Shown: positions 14,906 to 22,259 of the stretch, piece after piece | How the letters are laid out: each line of letters starts with the position of its first letter | Position numbering within the stretch: position 1 is the first letter of the stretch | Source of the DNA: Paenibacillus silviterrae | GTDB taxonomy: Bacteria; Bacillota; Bacilli; Paenibacillales; NBRC-103111 | Assembly (NCBI RefSeq): GCF_030167925.1 | Contig: NZ_JASKUT010000001.1 | Span: 1 to 64,000 of the forward strand | DNA: 64,000 nucleotides | Direction of reading: 5' to 3' | Translations under genes and position numbers: made by a program | Notes under the pieces: generated by a model | What the model was told of the DNA's origin: nothing | Seen by the model: the letters and a program-made list of their open reading frames with translations, nothing else | Databases searched by the model: none

Positions 14906-16009
14906 TTGCTTATTGAAAGAGCCGTTCTTCAGCAAATAGCTGGCATAAGCCATAGGGTTCTCATACGTGGCTTTCCAAGCATCGACCAGCCCGGCCTGCT
15001 TTAACGTGTAACGCTGATCCTTGCCGTTGCATTCAATGAATAACGGTTTGGCTTCTTGATCCAGCCCGATATCGAGGCCCAGGTCGGCAAGGTGGGGCAT
15101 TTTGTTACCGAGGAGAAGCACCACGTCCAGCGCAAACCGCTCAATCCCTGCGATAAGACAATCCACGTTTCCATCGGGGTAAACGGATTGCAGAAGCGGC
15201 TCTACCTGATAAGGTGTCCCGCCCTGCCCCACGTTCGTAAGGAAAGCATCCTTCGCCGCCACTCTTGCGATCATCCCCGTAACCTGCCACTCTCCGTTAG
15301 CCCCGCGTTGGACGGACACCCTAAGGTCAAAGGGACGACCTTCGTAGGCAGCGAGAGGCAAGCATTGCTGCACGATATATTTGGTTTTTCCGATTCTGCG
15401 CAGAAGCACTTTGGGGAGCCTGAAGCCTCTCCAGCTAATGGTATGCCAAGTGGTATTGCTGATGCTGGCGGCAGCCGGATAGGAAAGCTTCCAGCCCTTC
15501 TTCGTTCGCCAAAGCTTCATGATGCCCCGGCCGATGCTGCTCCGGTCGGGTTTAATGATCAGCGCGTTGAAGCTGCTCATCATTCCTAATATGTTCTCTT
15601 TGGTGGCGCGCATGGTTTCGGGCAAATGAGGCCGCAGGGTCCGTCGTGACCAGAGCAAGCGGTGGATATACAGCTTACCGTATCGGTTCCAGCGGTTAAA
15701 GAGCTGATATCCTCTGTCCGCCCAAGCCTCCAGCATCCTCTTTTCCTTCCTGCCGGGGTATATAGCCCGGTTATGAATGACTTTGGGCACAGGAATGTTT
15801 TGCTCCACATAGCTGCCGTCACGGCACACAAGCGCCTTCAGTTCATCGGCTCCCCGTTTGTAATCCTGGAGCCGGAAGAAACAGGGCTGCGTGCCGAATT
15901 TGGCGCAGAACTGCTCATATAAGGCGATTTCCTCATAATGGGTTTTTCCCGATGGAATGCCGTGGTACAATCGGTCATTGACGAGAATACCCACATAGGG
16001 AGGAAGCAT
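14903..16009 (-). CDS. YheC/YheD-type spore-coat-associated ATP-grasp protein (copy 1)
   Basis: This 368-residue protein belongs to the YheC/YheD family, whose B. subtilis members are endospore coat-associated. It begins with the short YVGILVNDRLYHGI domain (residues 5-18). The ATP-grasp part follows: NALIIKPDRSSIGRGI as the glycine-rich loop (near 155-170), PFDLRVSVQRG (near 240-250), and DLGLDIGLD plus LFIECNGKD near the end, supplying the Mg-binding acidic and Asn residues. ATP-grasp enzymes ligate a carboxylate to an amine, but the substrate of this family is not known to me. The ATG at 16009 is chosen over the GTG at 16018 because AAAGGAG is eight bases upstream. It lies after the leftward glycosyltransferase operon and has its own -10 element. 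Confidence 0.85.
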   Translation of the reverse strand: MLPPYVGILVNDRLYHGIPSGKTHYEEIALYEQFCAKFGTQPCFFRLQDYKRGADELKALVCRDGSYVEQNIPVPKVIHNRAIYPGRKEKRMLEAWADRGYQLFNRWNRYGKLYIHRLLWSRRTLRPHLPETMRATKENILGMMSSFNALIIKPDRSSIGRGIMKLWRTKKGWKLSYPAAASISNTTWHTISWRGFRLPKVLLRRIGKTKYIVQQCLPLAAYEGRPFDLRVSVQRGANGEWQVTGMIARVAAKDAFLTNVGQGGTPYQVEPLLQSVYPDGNVDCLIAGIERFALDVVLLLGNKMPHLADLGLDIGLDQEAKPLFIECNGKDQRYTLKQAGLVDAWKATYENPMAYASYLLKNGSFNKQ

Positions 16010-16034
16010 GGATATCACTCCTTTCCATTTGCAT

Positions 16035-16043
16035 TAGTATATG
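16035..16043 (-). promoter_or_regulatory. Sigma-K-like -10 element before YheC/YheD copy 1
   Basis: On the minus strand, CATATACTA is a full CATAnnnTA match, followed closely by the AAAGGAG ribosome site. No AC core occurs at the expected distance, so only half of the promoter is supported. Confidence 0.4.
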
Positions 16044-16044
16044 A

Positions 16045-16098
16045 AAAAAAAGCCCGAAAGCCATAGGCCAACGGCTGTAAACGCTTAAGGGCTTATGA
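16045..16098 (-). terminator. Terminator of the leftward glycosyltransferase operon
   Basis: On the minus strand, AAGCCC and AGCC pair with GGCT and GGGCTT, followed by TTTTT, just after the pyruvyltransferase stop codon. Confidence 0.8.
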
Positions 16099-17121
16099 CC
16101 AAACGGAATTCCGAAAGGGCTGCTCGAGCTTCTCCCGGTAAATCCTTTGATAATGAGCCATCTTATCGATAATGGCTTTCCGGTTGGCCCCGATACGGAG
16201 GGAGACCTTCTCAAGCTCTAAGTGAAGACCCGGAGCATCCGTAGAGACAATATAATTGGCAAGCCCAACGGATTGCGCGTAGTCGAAGCATTTGAAGCGG
16301 TAGCCCAAACAGATGAAAGGGACTCCAGCAGCGTGGGAAATAATGTTGGCATGCAGCTTAAAATTGACGGTGAACTCAAAGCCCGAGATCGTTTCCATGA
16401 CCTCTTGTTCGTTCAGCAGGCGGTTTTCCAAAGTCACCCGGTCCGAGTTCCCGATTTTGGCGGCGAGCCGGCTGCTGTGCTCACGGTCCGGTCCCCACAT
16501 GGAATAAATATAGATTCGATAGCCCTCACGTATCCATTTTTTTGCAAATTGGACAAGCTCATCCTCCAAGTGCCGCTCATTGCCCCCGTACAGCTTGTTA
16601 TAGGTCGTTCCCCAGTTGATGCCGATCGTCTTCTCTGCCGGACGGTTCGAATGTTCGTGGCGAAGCAGCAGGCCCGGATCCCCGCTAATCCGAACGTGAT
16701 CCATCGGAATACCGGAGGTCTCCAGCACCTTATGTGTCCAAGGGCCCCGAACGCCGAAGTAGACGGCTTCTTGGGCGATGGAAGTCAGCTGCTCCGCCAT
16801 GGCCGCCGAATAGGTCGGGAAGCTTCCAGCCCCGGCCTTCTCCATCGTATCGAAGCCGCTTCCCCATACCATGACCGGTTTCCCGGCTTGTAGGGCTTTA
16901 TATAACAGATCAATATATCCCGGGATGAGCAGCGAGCCTCCTCCCATGACGACAGCGTCATAATTGCCTACTTCCTTGTAGGGAGTGCCGGGTAGGGAAG
17001 GAATCGCCCAAAGGCCCTTGTCCTCGCCGTATTGCTTCATCTTATGTTCAAAGACGCGCCACAAGAGCTCATCACCGAGATTATTGAAGCCGATCCAGCC
17101 TAAATATAAAATGCTCTTCAT
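16093..17121 (-). CDS. Polysaccharide pyruvyl transferase family protein (CsaB-like)
   Basis: This 342-residue protein belongs to the family that adds ketal pyruvate to cell-surface sugars using phosphoenolpyruvate. Visible family motifs are GWIGFNNLGDELLW (residues 8-21), VVMGGGSLLIPGY (57-69), YFGVRGPWTHKVLE (near 121-134), ISGDPGLLLR, GINWGTTYN, and VNFKLHANIISHAAGVPFI (near 256-274) with the conserved lysine and histidine. In Bacillales, CsaB-type pyruvylation creates anchoring sites for S-layer-homology proteins. Here, as the last gene of a glycosyltransferase operon, it more likely modifies a spore-surface glycan. Its start codon overlaps the stop of the upstream GT4 gene (ATGA), which indicates translational coupling. 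Confidence 0.87.
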   Translation of the reverse strand: MKSILYLGWIGFNNLGDELLWRVFEHKMKQYGEDKGLWAIPSLPGTPYKEVGNYDAVVMGGGSLLIPGYIDLLYKALQAGKPVMVWGSGFDTMEKAGAGSFPTYSAAMAEQLTSIAQEAVYFGVRGPWTHKVLETSGIPMDHVRISGDPGLLLRHEHSNRPAEKTIGINWGTTYNKLYGGNERHLEDELVQFAKKWIREGYRIYIYSMWGPDREHSSRLAAKIGNSDRVTLENRLLNEQEVMETISGFEFTVNFKLHANIISHAAGVPFICLGYRFKCFDYAQSVGLANYIVSTDAPGLHLELEKVSLRIGANRKAIIDKMAHYQRIYREKLEQPFRNSVWS

Positions 17122-18236
17122 TCCATCAACCTGCCTTCATCTTGAATTGCCTGCTCATAAACCTTTACGATTTCCTTGCTGACATTCTCCGCGTTGAAGG
17201 CTTCCAGCACCCAGTCACGTCCGGCCTGACCTACCTTATGGAGATGCGCTGTATTATGCAAGCCTCTGCGCAGCGTTTCCGTCATCAAGGGGAGAGTACA
17301 GCTTCGCAAGGACTGATGATCTCCAAAGTAGCAATCCCAGGCCAGCTTGTAAACGCCGGGCTCCACCCAGCCGAAAAAACCGTGATTACCTGCGGCAAGC
17401 ACCGGCTTTCCGCATGCCATGGCCTCCAGCGCAACTCTTCCGGTGCCGACGACGGCATCGCTCATCCGGTAAAAGTCCGGCATTTCCGTGCTTTGTCCGA
17501 CCAAGTGGATAAACTTCCGGTTCAGATATTGTTCAATGCGGGTGGAGAGCTCCCGGATTTCCGGCCATTGAGGACCTTCCCCTACCACGAGTACCTCCAA
17601 CTGGGTATGGTTGGCGATATGAAGCCCCTTGGCGGCGCGCAGCAGCATTTTGCAAATCGTCCCCTTCTGCCAGGCCAATCGGCTGACATATAAGAGGACG
17701 AACGCATCCTTCGAGATGCCGAAGCGTTCGCGTAAAGCAGGATCGGCAGACGTTGGCGAGTATTCGGCAATATCCACGCCGTTCGGAATGACTTGGGATG
17801 CAAAGCCTAGACCCTGAAGGTATTCTTGAATCGGATTGCTTACGCTGATGACGGTTCTCGCTTCCTGTAACAGCCGAACGAGCTCACCCTTGGGGTAATA
17901 GGTGCCATGCACGGTAAATAAGAGCGGAATCCCCAGCTCCTTCGCCGCAATGGCTGCCAGCAGTCCCGAGGGCGTCTGGTGAACATGAACAAGAGAGATG
18001 CGCTCTTTGGTCATGATGGCTTTGTACTTACGGATCCACTCTTGTTCGGGTGCCTTGCTCCAATCGTAATCCGTAAGATACGTTTTGAAAAAACGACTAT
18101 AGACGGCTTCAAACGAGCCGGGATTCCCGACAATGGCCACTTGGATACCCAAGCCCTTGAGCTTTTTGGCTATGCTCAGTACGTGGGTTTCGGTTCCGCC
18201 GCTTGCCATACTGTCCAAAACCATAAGGACATTCAT
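17118..18236 (-). CDS. GT4-family glycosyltransferase
   Basis: This 372-residue GT-B retaining glycosyltransferase has an N-terminal acceptor domain starting MNVLMVLDSMASGGTETHV (glycine-rich loop) and a C-terminal donor domain with LLYVSRLAWQKGT (near 185-197), VLVVGEGPQ and GRVALEAMACGKPVLAAG (near 277-294). In the last motif the E...E-type donor contact is ALEAMACG. It probably transfers a hexose from a nucleotide sugar to the growing glycan at the cytoplasmic side of a membrane or in the mother-cell cytosol. GGGGGGAG precedes the ATG. It starts three bases after the upstream GT2 gene and overlaps the pyruvyltransferase gene, placing it in a tightly packed leftward operon. Confidence 0.9.
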   Translation of the reverse strand: MNVLMVLDSMASGGTETHVLSIAKKLKGLGIQVAIVGNPGSFEAVYSRFFKTYLTDYDWSKAPEQEWIRKYKAIMTKERISLVHVHQTPSGLLAAIAAKELGIPLLFTVHGTYYPKGELVRLLQEARTVISVSNPIQEYLQGLGFASQVIPNGVDIAEYSPTSADPALRERFGISKDAFVLLYVSRLAWQKGTICKMLLRAAKGLHIANHTQLEVLVVGEGPQWPEIRELSTRIEQYLNRKFIHLVGQSTEMPDFYRMSDAVVGTGRVALEAMACGKPVLAAGNHGFFGWVEPGVYKLAWDCYFGDHQSLRSCTLPLMTETLRRGLHNTAHLHKVGQAGRDWVLEAFNAENVSKEIVKVYEQAIQDEGRLME

Positions 18237-18239
18237 CGA

Positions 18240-18938
18240 TTACTCCCCCCTTTGTTTAGAATAAAATTGAAGCGATCTTTGCTGAGGGTGCAGCCGATAA
18301 TAATACAAGATCTCAGGCAAATTCTCGATTTGAGATTTATGATTCAGAAATTTCACAATAAACTCGTAGTCTTCAGCGCCCTTGATTCTTCTAGTCGGTC
18401 CGCCTAGGATATCGAATAAGGCGGCGCGGAACAGAATGGTCCCATGGCAGACGCAGTGACCTCCCTTGGCATACGTCTCTCTAATTTTTGGGCCGTAATG
18501 AATCCAAGTCTCCTTCTTCGGATGATCCGGTATGCGATCCTTAAAGATAGCGTAGTTGGTACCAACAAGGTCGATATGAGGGTGCTGCCTCAGATAGTCA
18601 ACCTGCCTGGTCAGCCGCTCAGGATGCGAAAGGTCATCCGAATCCTGGACGGCGATAAATTCTCCTTTAGCCATAAAGAAGCCCATCGTTAAAGCTCCGG
18701 CAAAGCCTACGTTTCGGGGCAGGAACAAGGCATTACAGCCTTCCGACGGCTTGTGATCCTCAATCCATTCCAGAATTTGCTGTTTGGAATGGTCCGTCGA
18801 CGCATCGTCCACAATAATGATTTCGTAGGTGTTGTAGGTTTGTTTCCGGATACTGTCTAAGCATTCTTGTATATAGCTTCCGTTGTTGTAGTTTGTAATG
18901 ACGATACTGACGAGATTTGGAATACGCGGATACAGCAT
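18240..18938 (-). CDS. GT2-family glycosyltransferase
   Basis: This 232-residue GT-A fold inverting transferase starts with VSIVITNYNNGSYIQECLDS (residues 10-29, nucleotide-binding strand). EIIIVDDASTD follows (38-48), then NVGFAGALTMG and the metal-binding region AVQDSDDLSHPERL near residue 95. The C-terminal part carries a GAEDYEFIVKF catalytic-base segment (ED pair near 197). It is soluble, with no membrane segment. AGGAGGTG lies seven bases before the ATG at 18938. It is third from the end of the leftward operon and 13 bases from the double GT-A gene upstream. Confidence 0.9.
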   Translation of the reverse strand: MLYPRIPNLVSIVITNYNNGSYIQECLDSIRKQTYNTYEIIIVDDASTDHSKQQILEWIEDHKPSEGCNALFLPRNVGFAGALTMGFFMAKGEFIAVQDSDDLSHPERLTRQVDYLRQHPHIDLVGTNYAIFKDRIPDHPKKETWIHYGPKIRETYAKGGHCVCHGTILFRAALFDILGGPTRRIKGAEDYEFIVKFLNHKSQIENLPEILYYYRLHPQQRSLQFYSKQRGE

Positions 18939-18951
18939 GACCGCTCACCTC

Positions 18952-20481
18952 CTAGTGGTTTCGGTAATCCAACACACTATGCAGCGCTTCTATATGATCC
19001 CCTACGATCTGGTTGATCGCGGTTCCTGTCAAATGCTTTTCCGGCCGTAAACGGTTGGCCTTCTCCACGTTAACACGGTGCGGCAATACGATTCGCAGAG
19101 CGTGACGCACAGAAGCGGCCAAGGCGCGGGGCGGACAAAGCAGGCTCTCCCAGCCGATGGCATTCAGCGCTTTACGGCTTAGGCCGAAGGGGACCATCAC
19201 CATGGAGGAGGTGCCGAGAGGCTTCTGATCCAGGGCCAGGTTAAGCGCATATACGGACGGAAGGATGGACCTAAGGGGAAATTCTCTTTCTAAATGATAA
19301 TTTTGATCGTTTAACGCGACATCGTAGCCTTGTCGAATAGCTAATACGAACGGATAAAGATCATGAGCTGACAAAACCATATCACCATCGACGAACAGAA
19401 GGATTCGTCCAGTGGCGTGGTAGGCGCCGAGTGCGCGTCCCGTATCGGTACCGAGAGCGTCGGAAGAGAGGACAACGGTGGCTCCGTGAGCCAAGGCCAG
19501 CTCGCAGGTACGGTCTTGGGAACCGTTCACCACGACGATCAACTCCGCCGGCTCCAATCTATGAAGCTGTTCCAGCAACGGAGCTATGGTCGCTTCTTCG
19601 TTCCGTGCCGGCACGATGACGGATAGGGCACGTTCATTCGGTCTAGCGGTATCTGTGCTCATATGAGAATTCGATCTGACGACCTTAAAGGAAGTTATCC
19701 CGTTGCGGAGCTTCTCTATCAAGTCCCGTCTGCGATTACCATCAGGAAAGCCTCCTCTTGGTTTGGCAATGTAGCTCGCAAAGGCCTGCAGGTAGCGGTC
19801 AATGGTCTTCCGTTCATAAGGTGAAAGCTCGTATTGAACAGCGCCATGCTCCTGCAAATTCGTATACCTGGATTTCGTCACAGGTGCAGAGTAGCTGTAA
19901 CGGGCTATCTTTAAGCCGCTTTTCATTAGAGCAGCATAAGCTGCAATGGGGTTTTGGAGTCCAGCCGTTCCCAGCACGGAGAGGGCATGCTGCGTAAGAG
20001 CATACGGAGTATCATTCATACTGCAGGCAAGCAAATCCTCGCGATTCATTAGCCTGTTGAAGCATGCAGCCCATACTTCCTCCGTCTGAGGCAGGCAGAT
20101 GTCTTCCTGCAGTGGCTTCCGGTGCGGCGTCACCGCATGGGCTGAACCGTAAAGAACGGGTTGAAGAAAAGAGAGCAGCTGCTCCGGTTCTAGCCGGCAA
20201 TCCTGCTCCAAGAATAAGACCGTTGTTCCTTTGGCAGCCTTTGCGCCCATAACGCGACGGTCATCGACGGATACGGCTTGATCGACGGCATGTATGGTGC
20301 AGCCTGCTTCTTTGGCTTGAGCGATCACAGTTTTCCTGTGCCGATCAAGAACGACGATGAACTCGTAGGGCCGCAGGTAACGGCACCTCTTGGTCATATC
20401 GAGAATCCAAGGATCAGGGGTAGCTTCCACCGTCAAAACGATGATTGAAAGTGTATGCTCTGGGGGCGTTACCTGCTTCAT
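18952..20481 (-). CDS. Protein with two tandem GT-A glycosyltransferase domains
   Basis: The 509-residue product contains two GT-A type domains. The first (about 10-220) has LSIIVLTVEATPD, EFIVVLDRHRK and TVLFLEQDCRLEPEQLL (acidic pair EQDC in place of DxD). The second (about 280-505) is canonical: LSVIVPARNEEATIAPLLEQ, ELIVVVNGSQD and ILLFVDGDMVLS with a DGD metal site. The first domain may be degenerate and structural. Fusion of two domains suggests addition of two successive sugars or an inactive/active pair. It is the third gene of a leftward operon that starts with two small Sm-like proteins. Confidence 0.8.
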   Translation of the reverse strand: MKQVTPPEHTLSIIVLTVEATPDPWILDMTKRCRYLRPYEFIVVLDRHRKTVIAQAKEAGCTIHAVDQAVSVDDRRVMGAKAAKGTTVLFLEQDCRLEPEQLLSFLQPVLYGSAHAVTPHRKPLQEDICLPQTEEVWAACFNRLMNREDLLACSMNDTPYALTQHALSVLGTAGLQNPIAAYAALMKSGLKIARYSYSAPVTKSRYTNLQEHGAVQYELSPYERKTIDRYLQAFASYIAKPRGGFPDGNRRRDLIEKLRNGITSFKVVRSNSHMSTDTARPNERALSVIVPARNEEATIAPLLEQLHRLEPAELIVVVNGSQDRTCELALAHGATVVLSSDALGTDTGRALGAYHATGRILLFVDGDMVLSAHDLYPFVLAIRQGYDVALNDQNYHLEREFPLRSILPSVYALNLALDQKPLGTSSMVMVPFGLSRKALNAIGWESLLCPPRALAASVRHALRIVLPHRVNVEKANRLRPEKHLTGTAINQIVGDHIEALHSVLDYRNH

Positions 20482-20507
20482 CCCTACTCATCCTTACTTT
20501 TGTTTAA

Positions 20508-20708
20508 TTAAACGCTTTGTACGCGGACATAGGAGATCGAGCTGAGCAGAACAGTGATCTCTTGTGTACCATACCCGGGAACGTCGCCGACCCGGATAAC
20601 AGCGAAGCTCGCATTGACGGAAACCAGAACACCGATGATCGTATCTACCGTTAAAAACACTTGCAATTCACGTCCGATATAAGTGGCGAGATGTTCAGCA
20701 AATGTCAT
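20508..20708 (-). CDS. Small Sm-like beta protein (DUF2642-type), 66 aa
   Basis: This 66-residue protein has a predicted five-strand barrel pattern: a short helix (MTFAEHLATYIG), then LQVFLTVDTIIGVLVSVNASFAVIRV and a VTVLLSSISYVRV-like ending (residues 52-64). This resembles the small Sm/Hfq-like DUF2642 proteins of spore formers. The ATG at 20708 is preferred over the GTG at 20717 because GGAG is eight bases upstream. It follows the larger Sm-like gene by five bases. No catalytic residues are visible. RNA binding should not be assumed, since in this setting it may be a structural spore protein. Confidence 0.6.
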   Translation of the reverse strand: MTFAEHLATYIGRELQVFLTVDTIIGVLVSVNASFAVIRVGDVPGYGTQEITVLLSSISYVRVQSV

Positions 20709-20713
20709 TCCAA

Positions 20714-21151
20714 TCACTCCAATCCTGTAGGTTGAATGGCTAAGGTGTTGTCGAGGTTGACTACAACAACGGATCCGCGAGGCTCACGGACGACAATGAA
20801 GTCTACCCCTACATTGGTGATGATCCCCTCCACGGAGCCGGAAGGTGTCAAGACACTAACCGGAATTTGTTCCTCCATGTACCTCCTCGCCAGCTCGGCC
20901 AGCGGCTGCTGCGGCTGGCCGATGATCTCTCTCAGGAAGCGCGCGAACTGCTCCGAGTAGAGTATACCTCTTACCTCATTACGAATGGTGCTGGCCAGAA
21001 GACGCCGGAGGTCACGCCGAACCCGTTTACTCACATCCTTGTCGAGCCCGCTTAATAGGCGGCGAATTTGCTTGCGGATTCTTCTTTCCACTCTCCGGTC
21101 TCTTCGAACCATGATCTCTAGCAGCATTTTGACAACGCGATCTGAACTCAT
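20714..21151 (-). CDS. Sm-like protein with a basic helical N-terminus, 145 aa
   Basis: The product has an arginine/lysine-rich helical N-terminal half (residues 1-60, with repeated RRxxRR patterns such as RRDRRVERRIRKQIRRLL). A C-terminal Sm-like barrel follows (about 98-145: VSVLTPSGSVEGIITNVG, then FIVVREPRGSVVVVNLDN). It resembles the 66-residue product of the next gene fused to a basic tail. The ATG at 21151 with AGGAGG ten bases upstream is preferred over a longer frame beginning at 21223. It is the first gene of a six-gene leftward operon of glycosyltransferases. Function is unknown; the strongly basic segment matches the unusual charge seen across this locus. Confidence 0.6.
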   Translation of the reverse strand: MSSDRVVKMLLEIMVRRDRRVERRIRKQIRRLLSGLDKDVSKRVRRDLRRLLASTIRNEVRGILYSEQFARFLREIIGQPQQPLAELARRYMEEQIPVSVLTPSGSVEGIITNVGVDFIVVREPRGSVVVVNLDNTLAIQPTGLE

Positions 21152-21210
21152 GTGAAAACCTCCTATACTACTATTTACTGACGGTCCCAGACTTTTCTTA
21201 GCAGAACTAG

Positions 21211-21375
21211 AAACGCAGTACACTCCTAAGGTATCGATATAGCCATGCTCCCGTTACGGTCAATCGTGGATTTTGGTACGAAATTGATTTGAAAGTCTAT
21301 GAAAAAGGTAAATATTGGAATTTAGAAGACTTAGTGATAACAGAATCGTCTATTAGGCGTCTAACCAAACCCTAG
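21211..21375 (+). pseudogene. Protein-like ORF fragment without a start codon
   Basis: The frame reads 54 codons to TAG, including HAPVTVNRGFWYEIDLKVY and KYWNLEDLVITESSI. This looks like the C-terminal end of a real soluble protein. No ATG, GTG or ribosome site initiates it, and an in-frame TAG precedes it. I do not recognise the family. It may be the remnant of a gene lost when the flanking operons were assembled, or chance. Confidence 0.35.
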
Positions 21376-21405
21376 TGTTTGCCCACGCCCTTTGCTGTAC
21401 ATGTG

Positions 21406-21414
21406 CATAGTCTG
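21406..21414 (+). promoter_or_regulatory. Sigma-K-like -10 element before the GT-D operon
   Basis: CATAGTCTG matches CATAnnnTA except at the last base. An AC dinucleotide lies 19 rather than 17 bases upstream (21385-21386), so the spacing is off by two. Confidence 0.35.
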
Positions 21415-21467
21415 ATATGAGAGTGCGTGGAATTCATAACAGGAGCAAAGAACAGCGAGGGATCAGC

Positions 21468-22259
21468 GTGAGTCGACGAAAACCAAAAAAGTGGCTGAAA
21501 ACGGTGGAGGTCATTGCGAGGATCAAGGCAGCCATGGAAGAGAAAAAGCCGTTTTCCCTAGTCCGCGTGGGAGACGGCGAAAACCTTTGTTTAGCCCAGT
21601 ACAAAATTTGGCCCATTCGTAAGGTGTTGGCTACCAGGTGGGCCCAGCTATCGCGGACCACGAATTTGAAAGGAGTGAGGCTACCGAATATCCGGCTTCG
21701 AGATCAGATGATCACCGCCATCAAGAAGGCGGATCTTGTGGGCATTCCTCACAAACAAAACAAGGAGATTCTAGCCAAACAATCGCATCTGCGCCCGCTG
21801 ACCGATGCCTGCTTTGCCAAGTACAATATTAGACCTAAGGATCTATGCCATACGTTTGTCAACCGCCATATGGTGGAGTACCAGGAATTTTGGGAAATGC
21901 TGAGAGGCAAGAGGGTAGTGTTCATCTCCCGTTGGGCTAAGGATTTTAAAAAGCTGGTAAATGAAAAATACAACGTGTACGATATCAAATTTATAAAAGC
22001 CATCAAAATGTCCCACTATCAAGAAATTCCAAAAGTCATGGCTCAGATGAAGTCCGTTCAGTGCGATATTGTTCTCATCTCAGCCGGCGTCAATGCGGTG
22101 ATCCTTGCCCAGAAGCTGGCGGAGGAGCAGGGACGTGTTGCCATCGACTTTGGAAAATCAGCGATTTTTATGATCACTAGAGATCCGAAGGTCAAACCGT
22201 TCGATCCAAAAGAGCGATCTCAGGAAGGCAAGACGGAACAAGGGGGAGAGCAGGCTTGA
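21468..22259 (+). CDS. GT-D fold glycosyltransferase
   Basis: The 263-residue product shows the hallmark FSLVRVGDGENLCL near residues 30-43, the nucleotide-sugar and metal site (DGE) of GT-D (formerly DUF1792) glycosyltransferases. These transfer glucose to partly built O-glycans on serine-rich adhesins in streptococci. Later motifs are VGIPHKQN, FVNRHMV, RGKRVVFISRWAKDF and CDIVLISAGVNAVILAQKL. The GTG at 21468 is chosen (AGCGAGG, seven bases upstream); the ATG at 21417 lies almost on the candidate promoter. The N-terminus MSRRKPKKWLK is basic. The gene overlaps the next one by four bases (TTGA). GT-D chemistry on Ser/Thr-rich repeat proteins makes the WIAG-tail proteins attractive acceptors. 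Confidence 0.8.
   Translation: MSRRKPKKWLKTVEVIARIKAAMEEKKPFSLVRVGDGENLCLAQYKIWPIRKVLATRWAQLSRTTNLKGVRLPNIRLRDQMITAIKKADLVGIPHKQNKEILAKQSHLRPLTDACFAKYNIRPKDLCHTFVNRHMVEYQEFWEMLRGKRVVFISRWAKDFKKLVNEKYNVYDIKFIKAIKMSHYQEIPKVMAQMKSVQCDIVLISAGVNAVILAQKLAEEQGRVAIDFGKSAIFMITRDPKVKPFDPKERSQEGKTEQGGEQA

Larger units (their letters stand above)
21152..21467. other. Divergent intergenic region between two glycan operons
   Basis: These 316 bases hold the start regions of the leftward Sm-like/glycosyltransferase operon and the rightward GT-D operon. On the minus strand TTGACC and TATATC, 16 bases apart, are a possible weak sigma-A promoter. On the plus strand a sigma-K-like -10 lies at 21406. A 55-codon protein-like fragment (21211-21375) also falls here. 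Confidence 0.6.
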
